A DNA stretch of 37,119 nucleotides from SFDP01 sp051653625 (lineage in GTDB: Bacteria; Bacillota; Clostridia; Lachnospirales; Lachnospiraceae): assembly GCA_051653625.1 (NCBI GenBank), contig JBOFWM010000075.1:1-37119 (forward strand). Reading direction: 5' to 3'. The translations under genes and the position numbers were made by a program. Under the pieces are notes generated by a model. The model was not told the origin of the DNA. It searched no databases and saw only the letters and a program-made list of their open reading frames with translations. Shown here in pieces: positions 5,863-13,745 of the stretch (positions are counted from its first letter, which is position 1; the number at the start of each line of letters is the position of its first letter).

Positions 5863-6810
5863 ATGAAAAGAATATTTAATTTAATGTTGATGTTAAGTTT
5901 GTCATGGATATTTACAGGATGTGGAAATGTTCAAACAAAAAGTGAAGATGTTTTATTTGTAGTTGAGAGTAGTGAGGAACAGACTAAAATTGTAGATGAG
6001 GTAGAATTATCGATTGTAGAAGAAACCATTGAAGCTGAAACAGAAAGAACAGAAGAAATAGTTAATGATACACAGGAGTTAGTTGAAGAATTAGAGAAAA
6101 GCATAGTAGATTCTGAAACGAAAGCAGAAAATGTTCAGGAACAAATTATTAATTATATTGATGATTTTGATCCTATCTTTTATGCAAATACATATTCAGA
6201 TATTAAAGATGCAATAGGAACAGATGCAAATAATTTATATAATCATTATTTGAATAATGGAAAAAGTGAAGGTAGATTGCCAAATGCAAGTGCTAGAAGT
6301 AAAGATATAAATACACAAGTTTCAGATATAGAGTCGACAATTCAATGGCACGGGCTTGAATATAACGAAGATGGTACATTAAAACACCCCCTTTTTTCCG
6401 TAACAGGCGATATGTCCAAAATTACGGATGCTATGGGATTAGATACAATTAAAGCAGGTTTACCATCGGGCTCATCTTGGGGGTATGACAAAAAATATAA
6501 GAGATACAACAATGCAACATATACTCACCAAGCTTGTGGTGCATTCGCCAATTATTTGCAAGATTCCATCTTTGGAACTGCAAAATCAAAGACAATTAAA
6601 GAGGGTACATTTGAAGTGAATGTGTATGATATCATATATATTTATCCAGACCATGTTGGTTTTGTTCTAGGAATAGATAATGAGAATCGACAATTTACAA
6701 TTGCTGAAGGAAACGTTATCATTAACGGAAATCCTGGTGTTGTGCAATGGGGAACAAAAGTATCATATGATGTAGTATACGGAGTTTGTACACGCTATGG
6801 AGTGAATTAG
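5863..6810 (+). CDS. Lipoprotein with cysteine-peptidase-like (NlpC/P60 or CHAP type) domain
   Basis: I chose ATG 5863 (GGGAGAAAATT ahead of it) over a longer frame that overlaps the permease. The 315-aa product starts MKRIFNLMLMLSLSWIFTGC, a lipoprotein signal with lipid-accepting Cys20 (Phe at -3 is less usual than Leu). A Glu/Thr/Val-rich spacer (25-95) is followed by a repeat-like module, DFDPIFYANTYSDIKDAIG ... YNHYLNNGKSEGR (about 100-138). That module is common in surface proteins of Lachnospiraceae and probably binds the wall. The C-terminal domain has QACGAFANYL (candidate nucleophile Cys), PDHVGFVLGI (candidate His) and FTIAEGNV. This is the Cys-His layout of NlpC/P60 or CHAP enzymes, which cut peptidoglycan peptides. 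The exact family is uncertain. Confidence 0.65.
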   Translation: MKRIFNLMLMLSLSWIFTGCGNVQTKSEDVLFVVESSEEQTKIVDEVELSIVEETIEAETERTEEIVNDTQELVEELEKSIVDSETKAENVQEQIINYIDDFDPIFYANTYSDIKDAIGTDANNLYNHYLNNGKSEGRLPNASARSKDINTQVSDIESTIQWHGLEYNEDGTLKHPLFSVTGDMSKITDAMGLDTIKAGLPSGSSWGYDKKYKRYNNATYTHQACGAFANYLQDSIFGTAKSKTIKEGTFEVNVYDIIYIYPDHVGFVLGIDNENRQFTIAEGNVIINGNPGVVQWGTKVSYDVVYGVCTRYGVN

Positions 6811-6820
6811 AATCTAAAAA

Positions 6821-7229
6821 ATGAGTAAATAATTAGTAGTATATTTATTGTTATTTGTACACTACCTATTTTAGTTTGCACTGCAAATACGAGCCAATTA
6901 GCTAATTTAGATTATAATGCAATAAATAAAGTGCAAGCAAAAGTATCAATGTGCAATCCTATTTATGGTGCAGATAGTAAGATTATTGTGGACAAACAAG
7001 AAATTGAAAGTTTTGTTAAAACATTTTATAGTGCAAAAGTAGGGAAATTGTAGTAGATATTGATGGTAAAGAAATAGACTTAATTCGTTACAACGGCAAA
7101 ACTTATGTTAAATCAAAACTAACAGCTGAAAATTTAGAATGGTTAGAAGCGTATAATGGTTTAACAGACGATGAAAAAATGGCAACATCATTTACGCAAG
7201 ATTTAGGTAAACCTTTTAATGCAGACTAA
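6821..7229 (+). pseudogene. Secreted-protein gene broken by two single-A deletions
   Basis: ATG 6821 gives only MSK then TAA. Adding one A to the AAA at 6827-6829 opens MSKIISSIFIVICTLPILVC, a signal peptide, then ANTSQLANLDYNAINKVQAK and on to SFVKTFYSAKVGK. A second one-base loss at the AAA just before 7054 must be undone to continue VVDIDGKEIDLIRYNGKTYV ... GKPFNAD and TAA 7227-7229. With both corrections it is a continuous small exported protein of about 135 residues. Both lesions are in A runs, so they could be real decay, phase variation or assembly error. I do not recognise the family. Confidence 0.6.
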
Positions 7230-7281
7230 CAGGCAGTTTTCTCAATAATAAAAATTTATATTAGATTTAGGAGATAATGTA

Positions 7282-7608
7282 TTGAACCCAATAATTTATG
7301 TTGCTATATTTATTACTATATTTATTATTCTTAGGGAGGAATCCACCACAAAACGAATAATAATAGACAACATTGTAAAAGGAAAAAAGAAAAAGGAGAA
7401 GCAAGAAATGGTAGAGCAAATTAAAAGTTTAATAGGCAAGAACTGCTATATTTATACAATACAATCCATGAGCAGTCCAATAAAAGGAACTATTAGAGAG
7501 GTTGATAATAATAGTATTGTTTTAGAAACAAAAACTACCAACGACATTATTAATCTTGAATATGTGATTAGAGTAAGTGAAATTGTTAATCGAAAAAAGA
7601 AAAATTGA
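7282..7608 (+). CDS. Small membrane-anchored Sm-like-fold protein (DUF6897-like)
   Basis: The start is TTG 7282, because AGGAG (7269-7273) is at the right distance and no ATG or GTG fits. The 108-aa product has one N-terminal membrane helix (IIYVAIFITIFIILR), a basic stretch (KGKKKKEKQ) and a C-terminal beta domain: IGKNCYIYTI, SPIKGTIREVDNNSIVLETK, IINLEYVIRV. That pattern (short strands, G-T-I-x-E-V-D-x-N-x-I) is typical of Sm/Hfq-like small barrels found in clostridia. No function is assigned. A terminator follows. Confidence 0.6.
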   Translation: MNPIIYVAIFITIFIILREESTTKRIIIDNIVKGKKKKEKQEMVEQIKSLIGKNCYIYTIQSMSSPIKGTIREVDNNSIVLETKTTNDIINLEYVIRVSEIVNRKKKN

Positions 7609-7634
7609 TACGCAATAAAATTTATATACCCTTT

Positions 7635-7665
7635 AGCAGACTTGGAATATAGTCTGCTATTATTT
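7635..7665 (+). terminator. Intrinsic terminator
   Basis: A perfect 8-bp stem AGCAGACT/AGTCTGCT (7635-7642 and 7651-7658) with an 8-nt loop is followed by a T-rich tail (ATTATTTTATT). Confidence 0.75.
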
Positions 7666-7676
7666 TATTATTAATA

Positions 7677-7733
7677 GTAAAGGAAACTTTACATATAATA
7701 TTTTATGTGATATACTTATATTGTAAAGGAAAC
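7677..7733 (+). promoter_or_regulatory. Promoter bracketed by direct repeats GTAAAGGAAAC
   Basis: TTTACA (7688-7693), a 17-nt spacer and TATACT (7711-7716) form the promoter of the XRE gene. Identical 11-mers GTAAAGGAAAC lie at 7677-7687 (touching the -35) and 7723-7733 (at the transcription start), 46 bp apart. The layout indicates autorepression by the XRE product, possibly by looping. Confidence 0.6.
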
Positions 7734-7755
7734 ATGACAAAAGGAGGACTTGTTA

Positions 7756-7962
7756 TTGGAAAATAAAGTTGAGATGTTGCGTAAAGAACATGGTATTAGT
7801 CAAGAAGCATTTGCAAAAGTTATGCGTGTTTCAAGACAAACAATTAGCTCTATTGAAAATGGAAAGTATAATCCATCCCTTGAACTTGCTTTTGAGATAG
7901 CTAACTATTTTGAAATGAGTATTGAAAATATTTTTATTTATGAAAGGAAGGTAAAATCATGA
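7756..7962 (+). CDS. Small XRE-family transcriptional regulator
   Basis: A 68-aa protein that is nearly all HTH_3 domain: MENKVEMLRKEHGISQEAFA, then VMRVSRQTISSIENGKYNPS (recognition helix QTISSIENG) and LAFEIANYFEMSIENIF. A TTG two codons upstream (7750) is too close to GGAGG (7743-7747), so TTG 7756 with an 8-nt spacing is preferred. Its TGA overlaps the ATG of the next gene. Such pairs (short XRE plus a four-helix membrane protein) are frequent in Firmicutes. The regulator probably represses the pair through the flanking repeats. Confidence 0.88.
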   Translation: MENKVEMLRKEHGISQEAFAKVMRVSRQTISSIENGKYNPSLELAFEIANYFEMSIENIFIYERKVKS

Positions 7963-8393
7963 AAAATTACTTAAAATCCAGTATTGTCTATTTTTGTTTA
8001 GGTATTGTATTTTTAATATTAGCGTATGTTTTTCCAGATATTAGTATATTTGTGGGTTTTGCTGGTGCTTGTATCGGACCTGCGATCATGATGGTTTTAA
8101 AATATCTTTATTGGAGAAAAAGACCGATTAAATATAGTGAAAAAATTGAAGATGAAAGTATTGAATTACATGACGAAAGAAAAGAAATGATAAGAGGCAA
8201 GTCATTAAGAATATCAACTTTAATTAACTGGTGTATACTTTCGGCTTTCATATCTATAGTAGCATTTTTAGGTCAACTTCAAGTGATTTCAATAGAAACT
8301 TCAAAACCTATCATAATAACAATAGCTGCGTATTGGTTCATTTCTGTGGTAATAATGCAAATTGTATACAAGTATTTAAGTAAAAAATATTAA
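7959..8393 (+). CDS. Four-helix membrane protein paired with XRE regulator
   Basis: A 144-aa protein with four hydrophobic segments (IVYFCLGIVFLILAYVF, ISIFVGFAGACIGPAIMMV, STLINWCILSAFISIVAFLG and PIIITIAAYWFISVVIMQIV). A charged cytoplasmic loop between helices 2 and 3 carries YSEKIEDESIELHDERKEMI. The same E-x-x-D-E-R-x-x-x-I signature is familiar from membrane partners of small XRE proteins (DUF2178/DUF6442-like). It overlaps the regulator by 4 nt, so the two are translationally coupled. The function is unknown. Confidence 0.7.
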   Translation: MKNYLKSSIVYFCLGIVFLILAYVFPDISIFVGFAGACIGPAIMMVLKYLYWRKRPIKYSEKIEDESIELHDERKEMIRGKSLRISTLINWCILSAFISIVAFLGQLQVISIETSKPIIITIAAYWFISVVIMQIVYKYLSKKY

Positions 8394-8490
8394 TACCATT
8401 AAAGTGAACCAAGACTTATTTTAGTACATGTGAGCTTTTAAGTGCTGACTTTCAATTAAATAATAATGAAATGGAGGATTGAATTATAAT

Positions 8491-8694
8491 ATGAATGGTA
8501 CAGTAAGAAGTAATATAAAAATAGGAACCAAAGTACAGGTTGTACAGAAACAAGATCAACGAACCGGAAAATTAACAGAAGGTATTGTCATGAGGATTTT
8601 GACCAATTCTAGTAATCATCCAAGGGGAATTAAAGTTATGTTAGAAGGCAAAATTGTAGGAAGAGTACAGCATATAATAGACACAAATTCTTAA
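8491..8694 (+). CDS. ywbE: YwbE family protein
   Basis: A 67-aa member of the YwbE (DUF2196) family, matching along its whole length: RSNIKIGTKVQVVQKQDQRT, GKLTEGIVMRILTNSSNHPR and GIKVMLEGKIVGRVQHII. ATG 8491 gives the usual family N-terminus (MNGTVRSNIK). A TTG at 8479 is only one base from GGAGG. The protein is a small, soluble, beta-rich protein resembling KOW/SH3-like RNA-binding folds. It is widely conserved, and its role is not established. Confidence 0.9.
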   Translation: MNGTVRSNIKIGTKVQVVQKQDQRTGKLTEGIVMRILTNSSNHPRGIKVMLEGKIVGRVQHIIDTNS

Positions 8695-8743
8695 AGGTAA
8701 GTATATAGTAAGCCTATCTTTAAAGTAAACGCAGGAGAGTATA

Positions 8744-9517
8744 ATGAAAAAAAACTATGATTATGAATCTAAATATTTGCAATTTGACAACTTAAATTTT
8801 AAGCTAGCAGTATTACAACAACTTATTTTTGAAAAGAAAGTTTTTAAACCTGAATATGATTTTGGTGATTTTTATGAAGAAGTTTATAATGATGATGCAA
8901 ATTACGATGAAGTGATTGAAAAATATGCACAAAGAGCATTATTTTACTTTACAAACTTATCTATTCCAGGAAAATATGCTAAGTATATTACTGAAATAAA
9001 TGCAACAATTGATGATGAAATTTATTACGAAATTTATCCAGAATGGACAGGAGAAAATTTTTTTTATATTAATCGAATTTCCGAGCGAGAAGTCTCTCAA
9101 TTTCCTAAACTTAGATATATTACTTTTTTGTATATGTCAGACTATGTCGATGAATTAAAAAAACAGATGAAACCCCTAAAAATAAAAGTTTCTACTGCCA
9201 GAGCGGATCAAGAAAAAGCAATCTCCTTTTGGATATCTGTTCTATTGATTACATTTATAGTAAGTATTTTGGGTATATTAGGAGGATTTCTTTTTTATCA
9301 AAAATATGCGGATGTTGAAGTCTTTGAAGGGGAGACCGAGACCATCATATCTGAGGAAGATCATAATTTTTTTGAAGAAAGTGAAGATGCGTCAAGTGAT
9401 TCAGAATTTAATTCTTACGAATCAAAGACTAACTTAGACGAGAGTATCGCAGAGTTAAGAAAATTTCTTGATGAACAACTAGAATCTTCAACTTTTGAGA
9501 AAGGAACCGAAAATTAA
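8744..9517 (+). CDS. DUF6892-like protein with transmembrane anchor
   Basis: A 257-aa protein. The soluble N-terminal domain (1-145) has the phrase order I associate with DUF6892: FDNLNFKLAVLQQLIFEKK, KPEYDFGDFYEEVY, IEKYAQRALFYFTNLSIPGK, YYEIYPEWTGENFFYI and FPKLRYITF. A single strong membrane helix follows at about 162-185 (FWISVLLITFIVSILGILGG). Then comes an acidic, Ser-rich tail (EESEDASSDSEFNSY) of about 70 residues. The stop is directly followed by the ATG of the next gene. No enzyme motif is visible. The DUF similarity is from memory and needs checking. Confidence 0.5.
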   Translation: MKKNYDYESKYLQFDNLNFKLAVLQQLIFEKKVFKPEYDFGDFYEEVYNDDANYDEVIEKYAQRALFYFTNLSIPGKYAKYITEINATIDDEIYYEIYPEWTGENFFYINRISEREVSQFPKLRYITFLYMSDYVDELKKQMKPLKIKVSTARADQEKAISFWISVLLITFIVSILGILGGFLFYQKYADVEVFEGETETIISEEDHNFFEESEDASSDSEFNSYESKTNLDESIAELRKFLDEQLESSTFEKGTEN

Positions 9518-10180
9518 ATGAACAAAAAAATTATTTTAAAATGGTGTATTATTATTTTATTTTTTAGTATTCAGTGCTTTGTTGTTCCTAGAATCTATTT
9601 TTATAATATAAAAAGTATGGTTCACTGGCTAATTTATATATTGCTTTTTATTTGTTTTTTTGTGTTAGAAGATATGAAGCAGTTTTTTCAAAGATTGCAT
9701 TATGGGATTACTTCTCGTAACTTTTTAGTAAAAGCCATTGCTGCTTTTTGCTTTACCTATGTTGTTGCAATAGTTTTGATTTATGTTTTATCAGATATAA
9801 CAAGCCCAATATATCCGTTGTGGCAACCTTTACATAGTCCAATATTATGGGTATGGATTCCACTTTACATTATTTTACAACCTATAGTAGATAATATTTT
9901 ATATCATAAATTGCTGTTAGGTACTAGCGCAAATATATTTGTAGTAATTATTCTTCGTACTTTTGCAGAAACTGGACTTCTTATATTTAACAAAACTTCT
10001 GCGATTGGTGACAATCAAATGATTATCTTAGTGCTTTTTTGTGTAAACGCTATTTTCTCCATTTTTTATTTTACGTCAAAAAATACTGCTTTTTCATTCA
10101 TCGTGGAATTAATGTACAAAATGGCTATTGTAATAACTGTATTAATTGGAATGTCAAAACTTCTTATATTTTCTATTTAA
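9518..10180 (+). CDS. Multi-helix membrane protein, possibly degenerate CPBP-type
   Basis: A 220-aa integral membrane protein with six or seven helices (KWCIIILFFSIQCFVVP, MVHWLIYILLFICFFVL, AIAAFCFTYVVAIVLIYVL, VWIPLYIILQPIVDNILYH, IILVLFCVNAIFSIFYF, IVITVLIGMSKLLIFSI). Segment PIVDNILYHKLLLG sits where CPBP (Abi) intramembrane proteases have EExxxR followed by G-LL. LRTFAETGLLIF and NTAFSFIVEL sit where their second and third motifs would be. The catalytic Glu pair, Arg and His positions are all replaced, so if it is a relative it is not a protease. It starts right after the preceding stop, so the two proteins probably act together. Confidence 0.5.
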   Translation: MNKKIILKWCIIILFFSIQCFVVPRIYFYNIKSMVHWLIYILLFICFFVLEDMKQFFQRLHYGITSRNFLVKAIAAFCFTYVVAIVLIYVLSDITSPIYPLWQPLHSPILWVWIPLYIILQPIVDNILYHKLLLGTSANIFVVIILRTFAETGLLIFNKTSAIGDNQMIILVLFCVNAIFSIFYFTSKNTAFSFIVELMYKMAIVITVLIGMSKLLIFSI

Positions 10181-10195
10181 ATGAAATAGGAACAA

Positions 10196-10241
10196 TAAAA
10201 AATCCTGACTGTATCGCTTTTGCGATACAGTCGGGATTTTT
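10196..10241. terminator. Strong bidirectional terminator
   Basis: AATCC-T-GACTGTATCGC pairs with GCGATACAGTC-G-GGATT around a TTTT loop, flanked by AAAAA on the left and TTTTTT on the right. It separates convergent transcription units. Confidence 0.92.
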
Positions 10242-12175
10242 TAGTTGCTATTTAGGTGCATAAGAATGGTTACAGTGAAGACACCGTTTTGATCTGAGAA
10301 GGTACAACTACCGTTATAACCGTCTACCACGGAGCGAATAGACTGTGTTCCAATGCCATACCCATCATGTTTGGTAGATAATAAGCGATCTGCTTTTTTT
10401 CGCACGGGTGTAACAAAGCTGTTCTCAATAAGTAGGAGCAGGGAATGGTGCTCTTGTTTGACACGAAAAGATACAAACGGTTTCTCATAACCAGGTTGTA
10501 TTGCTGCCTCATAAGCATTTTCTAGTAGATTACCAAAAAGAATAGACAACTCTACATCAGGGATTGGAAGATTCGGTGCCAATGTAGTGGAGCAACTAAA
10601 TATAATATTCTCTTGTTGGCACAATGTTTCATAATAACGTAGAATGCTATCTACAATCATATTTTTACAGAGTACTGTACGGGAATTTGGAATGGAGGTC
10701 AGTACATAGTCGGAGAGATATTTACCTAAACGGTCATAGTCTTTGTTTTCATAGATGCTATAAAGTGTTTGTAAATGGTGCCGTTCATCATGGCGCATCC
10801 GCACAGTATCCTCTATTTTATCTGTAAGCTCTAGATAGTGAGCCTTTTGAATTGCTACCTGACGTGTTAACTGCCGTTTTTCTTCCGCAAAGGTGAGCTT
10901 AAAGAGGTAGCCTTCTGATAAATCTTGCCATAAGATCATACTAAATCCTAAAATCAGTACGGCATAGCCGTATTCGATGGGCCAGCCACCACAAATCGGC
11001 TCCCAACCAGAATATAAACGATCATACAGAATGGATACACCAAAGGCGGTGGTGCAAAATAGTAGAAGGCGACTACTTGGTTGTTCCCGTAGGGAAGCCT
11101 GAATGGCACAGAAAAGTAAATAAGCCATAGTGAGAATTTTTATTATAGTGGAGGCAACACCAAATAGTTTGATAAGCCATACGGTATAGATTGGTAGCAA
11201 ACCATAAAATAGTGCAAATGCACAGAATACAGCAAGAATTACTCTGGATATTTTCTTGGGCATTGGCTCTATGCCACAGATTTCATTTTGCAGCATTACA
11301 GCAAAGAAATAACTACCGTAAATTGCAAGTAGCTCTACTCCGTACCAGAGACTTGGTGATATCTCAGCCGAATGAAACAATAAAGGATATAAATAGGTAA
11401 TTGTAATGCAAATGGATGAATAAAAAAACCAAGTGATTTTAGGATCCCGCCGTCCACGGAATGCAACCAGAAGATATAGCGACAGTATAGTACATAGGAG
11501 TGAGAGTACAAAAGTAATTACACCCAAAATAAGCCTCGTTGATTCTAGATGCGAGACAGCTTCAGACAATCCAAAAATTGGTGGATAGGTCATGCCATCA
11601 TAAAAGTGAGAACGGTTGGATACGGCAATTAACAGTTCAGTATTACCACTAGTAGAAAAGGTCACTGTTTTCCGTGAAACCAGTTCGGTGAAACCTGCTG
11701 CTTCTGGTACACCCACTGAGGATATTTCTACACCGTTTATGTACAGGCGATAGCTGGAAAAAATCTCCGCTAGCACAAGAGAATAAATTGTTTCCTTATC
11801 CGGTAGCGCAAGGGTAAGATGATAGGTAGCACTACCACCAGTCGTGGAGTTTAAGTTATGCAGATTGAAATTATTGGTTTTGCCGATGGAGATTGTCTGC
11901 ATATAGGCATCAGGAGTGTTGCAATTGGCAAAGTCCTGTGGAGTTAGTAGTACGCCAGGGTAAAACTGCCAGCCTTGTGTAAGGTAATAGATCTTGGAAT
12001 TTACAAAATCAGATTCATCCAGTACCAATAGGCCGGAAATGGGCTGTAAGCTGTCATCAGTATATTTGTTATCATGACGGTAAAGGTGTCCTAGTAACTG
12101 GGAAAATAACAAGCTTGCAAGTAGGATTGGTAGTATCGTTTGTAGTGTTCTTTTGTGTTTATCTATCCAAATCAT
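10241..12175 (-). CDS. 7TMR-DISM sensor histidine kinase, GHKL/AgrC-like
   Basis: The start is ATG 12175-12173, preceded by TTGGAGGAAAC and overlapping the upstream stop by 4 nt; the longer TTG form would contain its own ribosome site. The product is 644 aa. An N-terminal membrane helix is followed by an extracellular beta-rich domain (about 40-210; SATYHLTLALPDKETIYSLV, SSYRLYINGVEISSVG, TELLIAVSNRSHF). This is the 7TMR-DISM extracellular type, a jelly-roll fold thought to bind carbohydrate-like ligands. About seven membrane helices (residues 215-420) follow, then a dimerisation helix with RMRHDERHHLQTLYSIYENK (phospho-acceptor His candidates) and a SpoOB-like D-Y-x-R-L-x-x-Y-L. A GHKL ATPase domain completes it: LFGNLLENAYEAA (N box) and DGYGIGTQSIRSVVDGYNG (G boxes). 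It should phosphorylate the LytTR regulator encoded first in the operon. Confidence 0.85.
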   Translation of the reverse strand: MIWIDKHKRTLQTILPILLASLLFSQLLGHLYRHDNKYTDDSLQPISGLLVLDESDFVNSKIYYLTQGWQFYPGVLLTPQDFANCNTPDAYMQTISIGKTNNFNLHNLNSTTGGSATYHLTLALPDKETIYSLVLAEIFSSYRLYINGVEISSVGVPEAAGFTELVSRKTVTFSTSGNTELLIAVSNRSHFYDGMTYPPIFGLSEAVSHLESTRLILGVITFVLSLLCTILSLYLLVAFRGRRDPKITWFFYSSICITITYLYPLLFHSAEISPSLWYGVELLAIYGSYFFAVMLQNEICGIEPMPKKISRVILAVFCAFALFYGLLPIYTVWLIKLFGVASTIIKILTMAYLLFCAIQASLREQPSSRLLLFCTTAFGVSILYDRLYSGWEPICGGWPIEYGYAVLILGFSMILWQDLSEGYLFKLTFAEEKRQLTRQVAIQKAHYLELTDKIEDTVRMRHDERHHLQTLYSIYENKDYDRLGKYLSDYVLTSIPNSRTVLCKNMIVDSILRYYETLCQQENIIFSCSTTLAPNLPIPDVELSILFGNLLENAYEAAIQPGYEKPFVSFRVKQEHHSLLLLIENSFVTPVRKKADRLLSTKHDGYGIGTQSIRSVVDGYNGSCTFSDQNGVFTVTILMHLNSN

Positions 12176-13734
12176 AGACGTTTCCTCCAATATAAGAATA
12201 TACTACCGGTTAGCATGATGATTCCTGCTAATATTGAAGGGAGAAAATTTCGTTTTTCGGGAAAAGGAAGTGGAAATTCTTCATCCTCTGTCGATTGAAT
12301 TGGGATCTGTGTAGATTCTAATTCTGTGTCTTCAATTAATTGATAGTACCCAGTTTGATTAATAGTAAATACAGCGAAGCCATTTTCAAAAGAGATTGAG
12401 GTGGAAAGGGGTACTTCATCAAAAGAAAGTGTGTACCTACCCTGTGGTTCTGATGCTGGCAATCGGACAACAGTTGAACCAAGCTCTTGTATTTGCCTTT
12501 CGTTTACCATTAGTGTAATGGTAAACGAAAGGTTGCTTTCCTTAGTCAATGTTAGGGAAAGCATTTCATTGGAAGAAAGGGAAAGCGCAGAGAGTACCTC
12601 TGTAGGAATAGATAAGGAAATCTCGTTCCAACCAAAGGGGATAAAAGGCGAGTTTCTCTGTATTAACCAAGCAAGCCTTGCCCCACTGATGGTTAAGGTA
12701 TCGCCGTCCACCTTTTCGTAGTTCTGTGAATCGCTATGTATCTGTTCATCATCCGGTAAATCTGTTTTAAAAACTGGTTTTATCGTAGGAATGCTGTCTA
12801 CATCATTCGAAGTTTCAGCGTTACTTTCAGGTGGAATAGTTGGAGTTTGTGTTTCAGGCTCCGAGGGTTTACTATCATTGTTATTTTCGGTGGAATTTTC
12901 ACTGCTGACAGAAGGAGGCAATGGAGGCTTTTGTATCAGAGGTGGAACTATGGTGCTATCATCGTTATCATTGCCATCTTTGTCACCCCCCATATAATTG
13001 CCGTCAGAGCTGTTAGGCAGATCATTCAGATTAATGCGGATAATGTTGGAAGTAGCATCCGTGCTACGAAGCTGAAACCAATACTCCTGATCGGTTGTTA
13101 GTTTCTCTCGGTAGATATAAAGGCTATCTAGGTTGAGAATGCATAGTCCATCTGTAGGGCAAAGCTGCCATGTTTCGGAATCGGGTTCGGTTCCAGACTC
13201 GGTGACAGCATACCATAACGATAAATTCTCCTGGCCGTTTATAATTTCGTATTGGATACGAACTGTTGTCGAGGAAATAAATAGAAGCGAAATATCATCT
13301 TTGTTTGTAACATATATGTAAAAGTGTAGTGTGCGTGTTTCATCTGAAATTGTAAAGTTATTAATATAATCCTCATGGAGTTTCAAAATCACCGTGATTG
13401 GATAGGCACCTGGCTTAAATACATCAATAGTTCCAAGTTCTATGCGATCCACCACAAGCAGCGCCTCTTGGTCGTCATCGGTAAGACCGGCCATAGTTTG
13501 GAAGGAACTAGTAAGTGCATTTTCCATATCGTCTAATTCGGCGGTGTCTCCATAACTCAGTACACGATTTTGTGTTAGCAAATCTTTGTTAAAGATTGTG
13601 GTGATTTCTGGTAGGTCGTTCGGTGATTCTGGTACAATTGGAGTTGATGAGGCACTATTTTCTGCAGCCCATATTGGTATAGCATGTCCAAGTAGTAAAA
13701 CTATCATCCATAGAATTAGTAAAACTTGTTTCAT
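12172..13734 (-). CDS. Secreted, membrane-anchored protein of the two-component operon
   Basis: A 520-aa protein with a signal peptide (MKQVLLILWMIVLLLGHAIP, cleavage near WAA-EN). An N-terminal region (35-130) carries YPITVILKLHEDYINN. A beta-rich middle contains Ile/Tyr strands and YWFQLRSTDATSNI, like a fibronectin-type stretch. A Pro/Ser/Asn linker rich in acidic residues runs from about 230 to 330 (PPLIQKPPLPPSVSS). A second beta domain (340-470) follows, then a C-terminal membrane helix with an Arg/Lys stop (SILAGIIMLTGSIFLYWRKR). I do not recognise the family. Lying between regulator and kinase and overlapping the kinase start, it is probably an extracellular co-sensor or ligand-presenting partner. 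Its codons are much richer in GC than those of the genes downstream of 14.7 kb. Confidence 0.7.
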   Translation of the reverse strand: MKQVLLILWMIVLLLGHAIPIWAAENSASSTPIVPESPNDLPEITTIFNKDLLTQNRVLSYGDTAELDDMENALTSSFQTMAGLTDDDQEALLVVDRIELGTIDVFKPGAYPITVILKLHEDYINNFTISDETRTLHFYIYVTNKDDISLLFISSTTVRIQYEIINGQENLSLWYAVTESGTEPDSETWQLCPTDGLCILNLDSLYIYREKLTTDQEYWFQLRSTDATSNIIRINLNDLPNSSDGNYMGGDKDGNDNDDSTIVPPLIQKPPLPPSVSSENSTENNNDSKPSEPETQTPTIPPESNAETSNDVDSIPTIKPVFKTDLPDDEQIHSDSQNYEKVDGDTLTISGARLAWLIQRNSPFIPFGWNEISLSIPTEVLSALSLSSNEMLSLTLTKESNLSFTITLMVNERQIQELGSTVVRLPASEPQGRYTLSFDEVPLSTSISFENGFAVFTINQTGYYQLIEDTELESTQIPIQSTEDEEFPLPFPEKRNFLPSILAGIIMLTGSIFLYWRKRL

Positions 13735-13745
13735 AAAAATCCTCC

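Noticed and set aside
12401..13321. Several plus-strand frames of 60-106 aa opposite the secreted-protein gene
   Set aside because: They are shadows created by the GC-richer minus-strand gene, with no ribosome sites or motifs.
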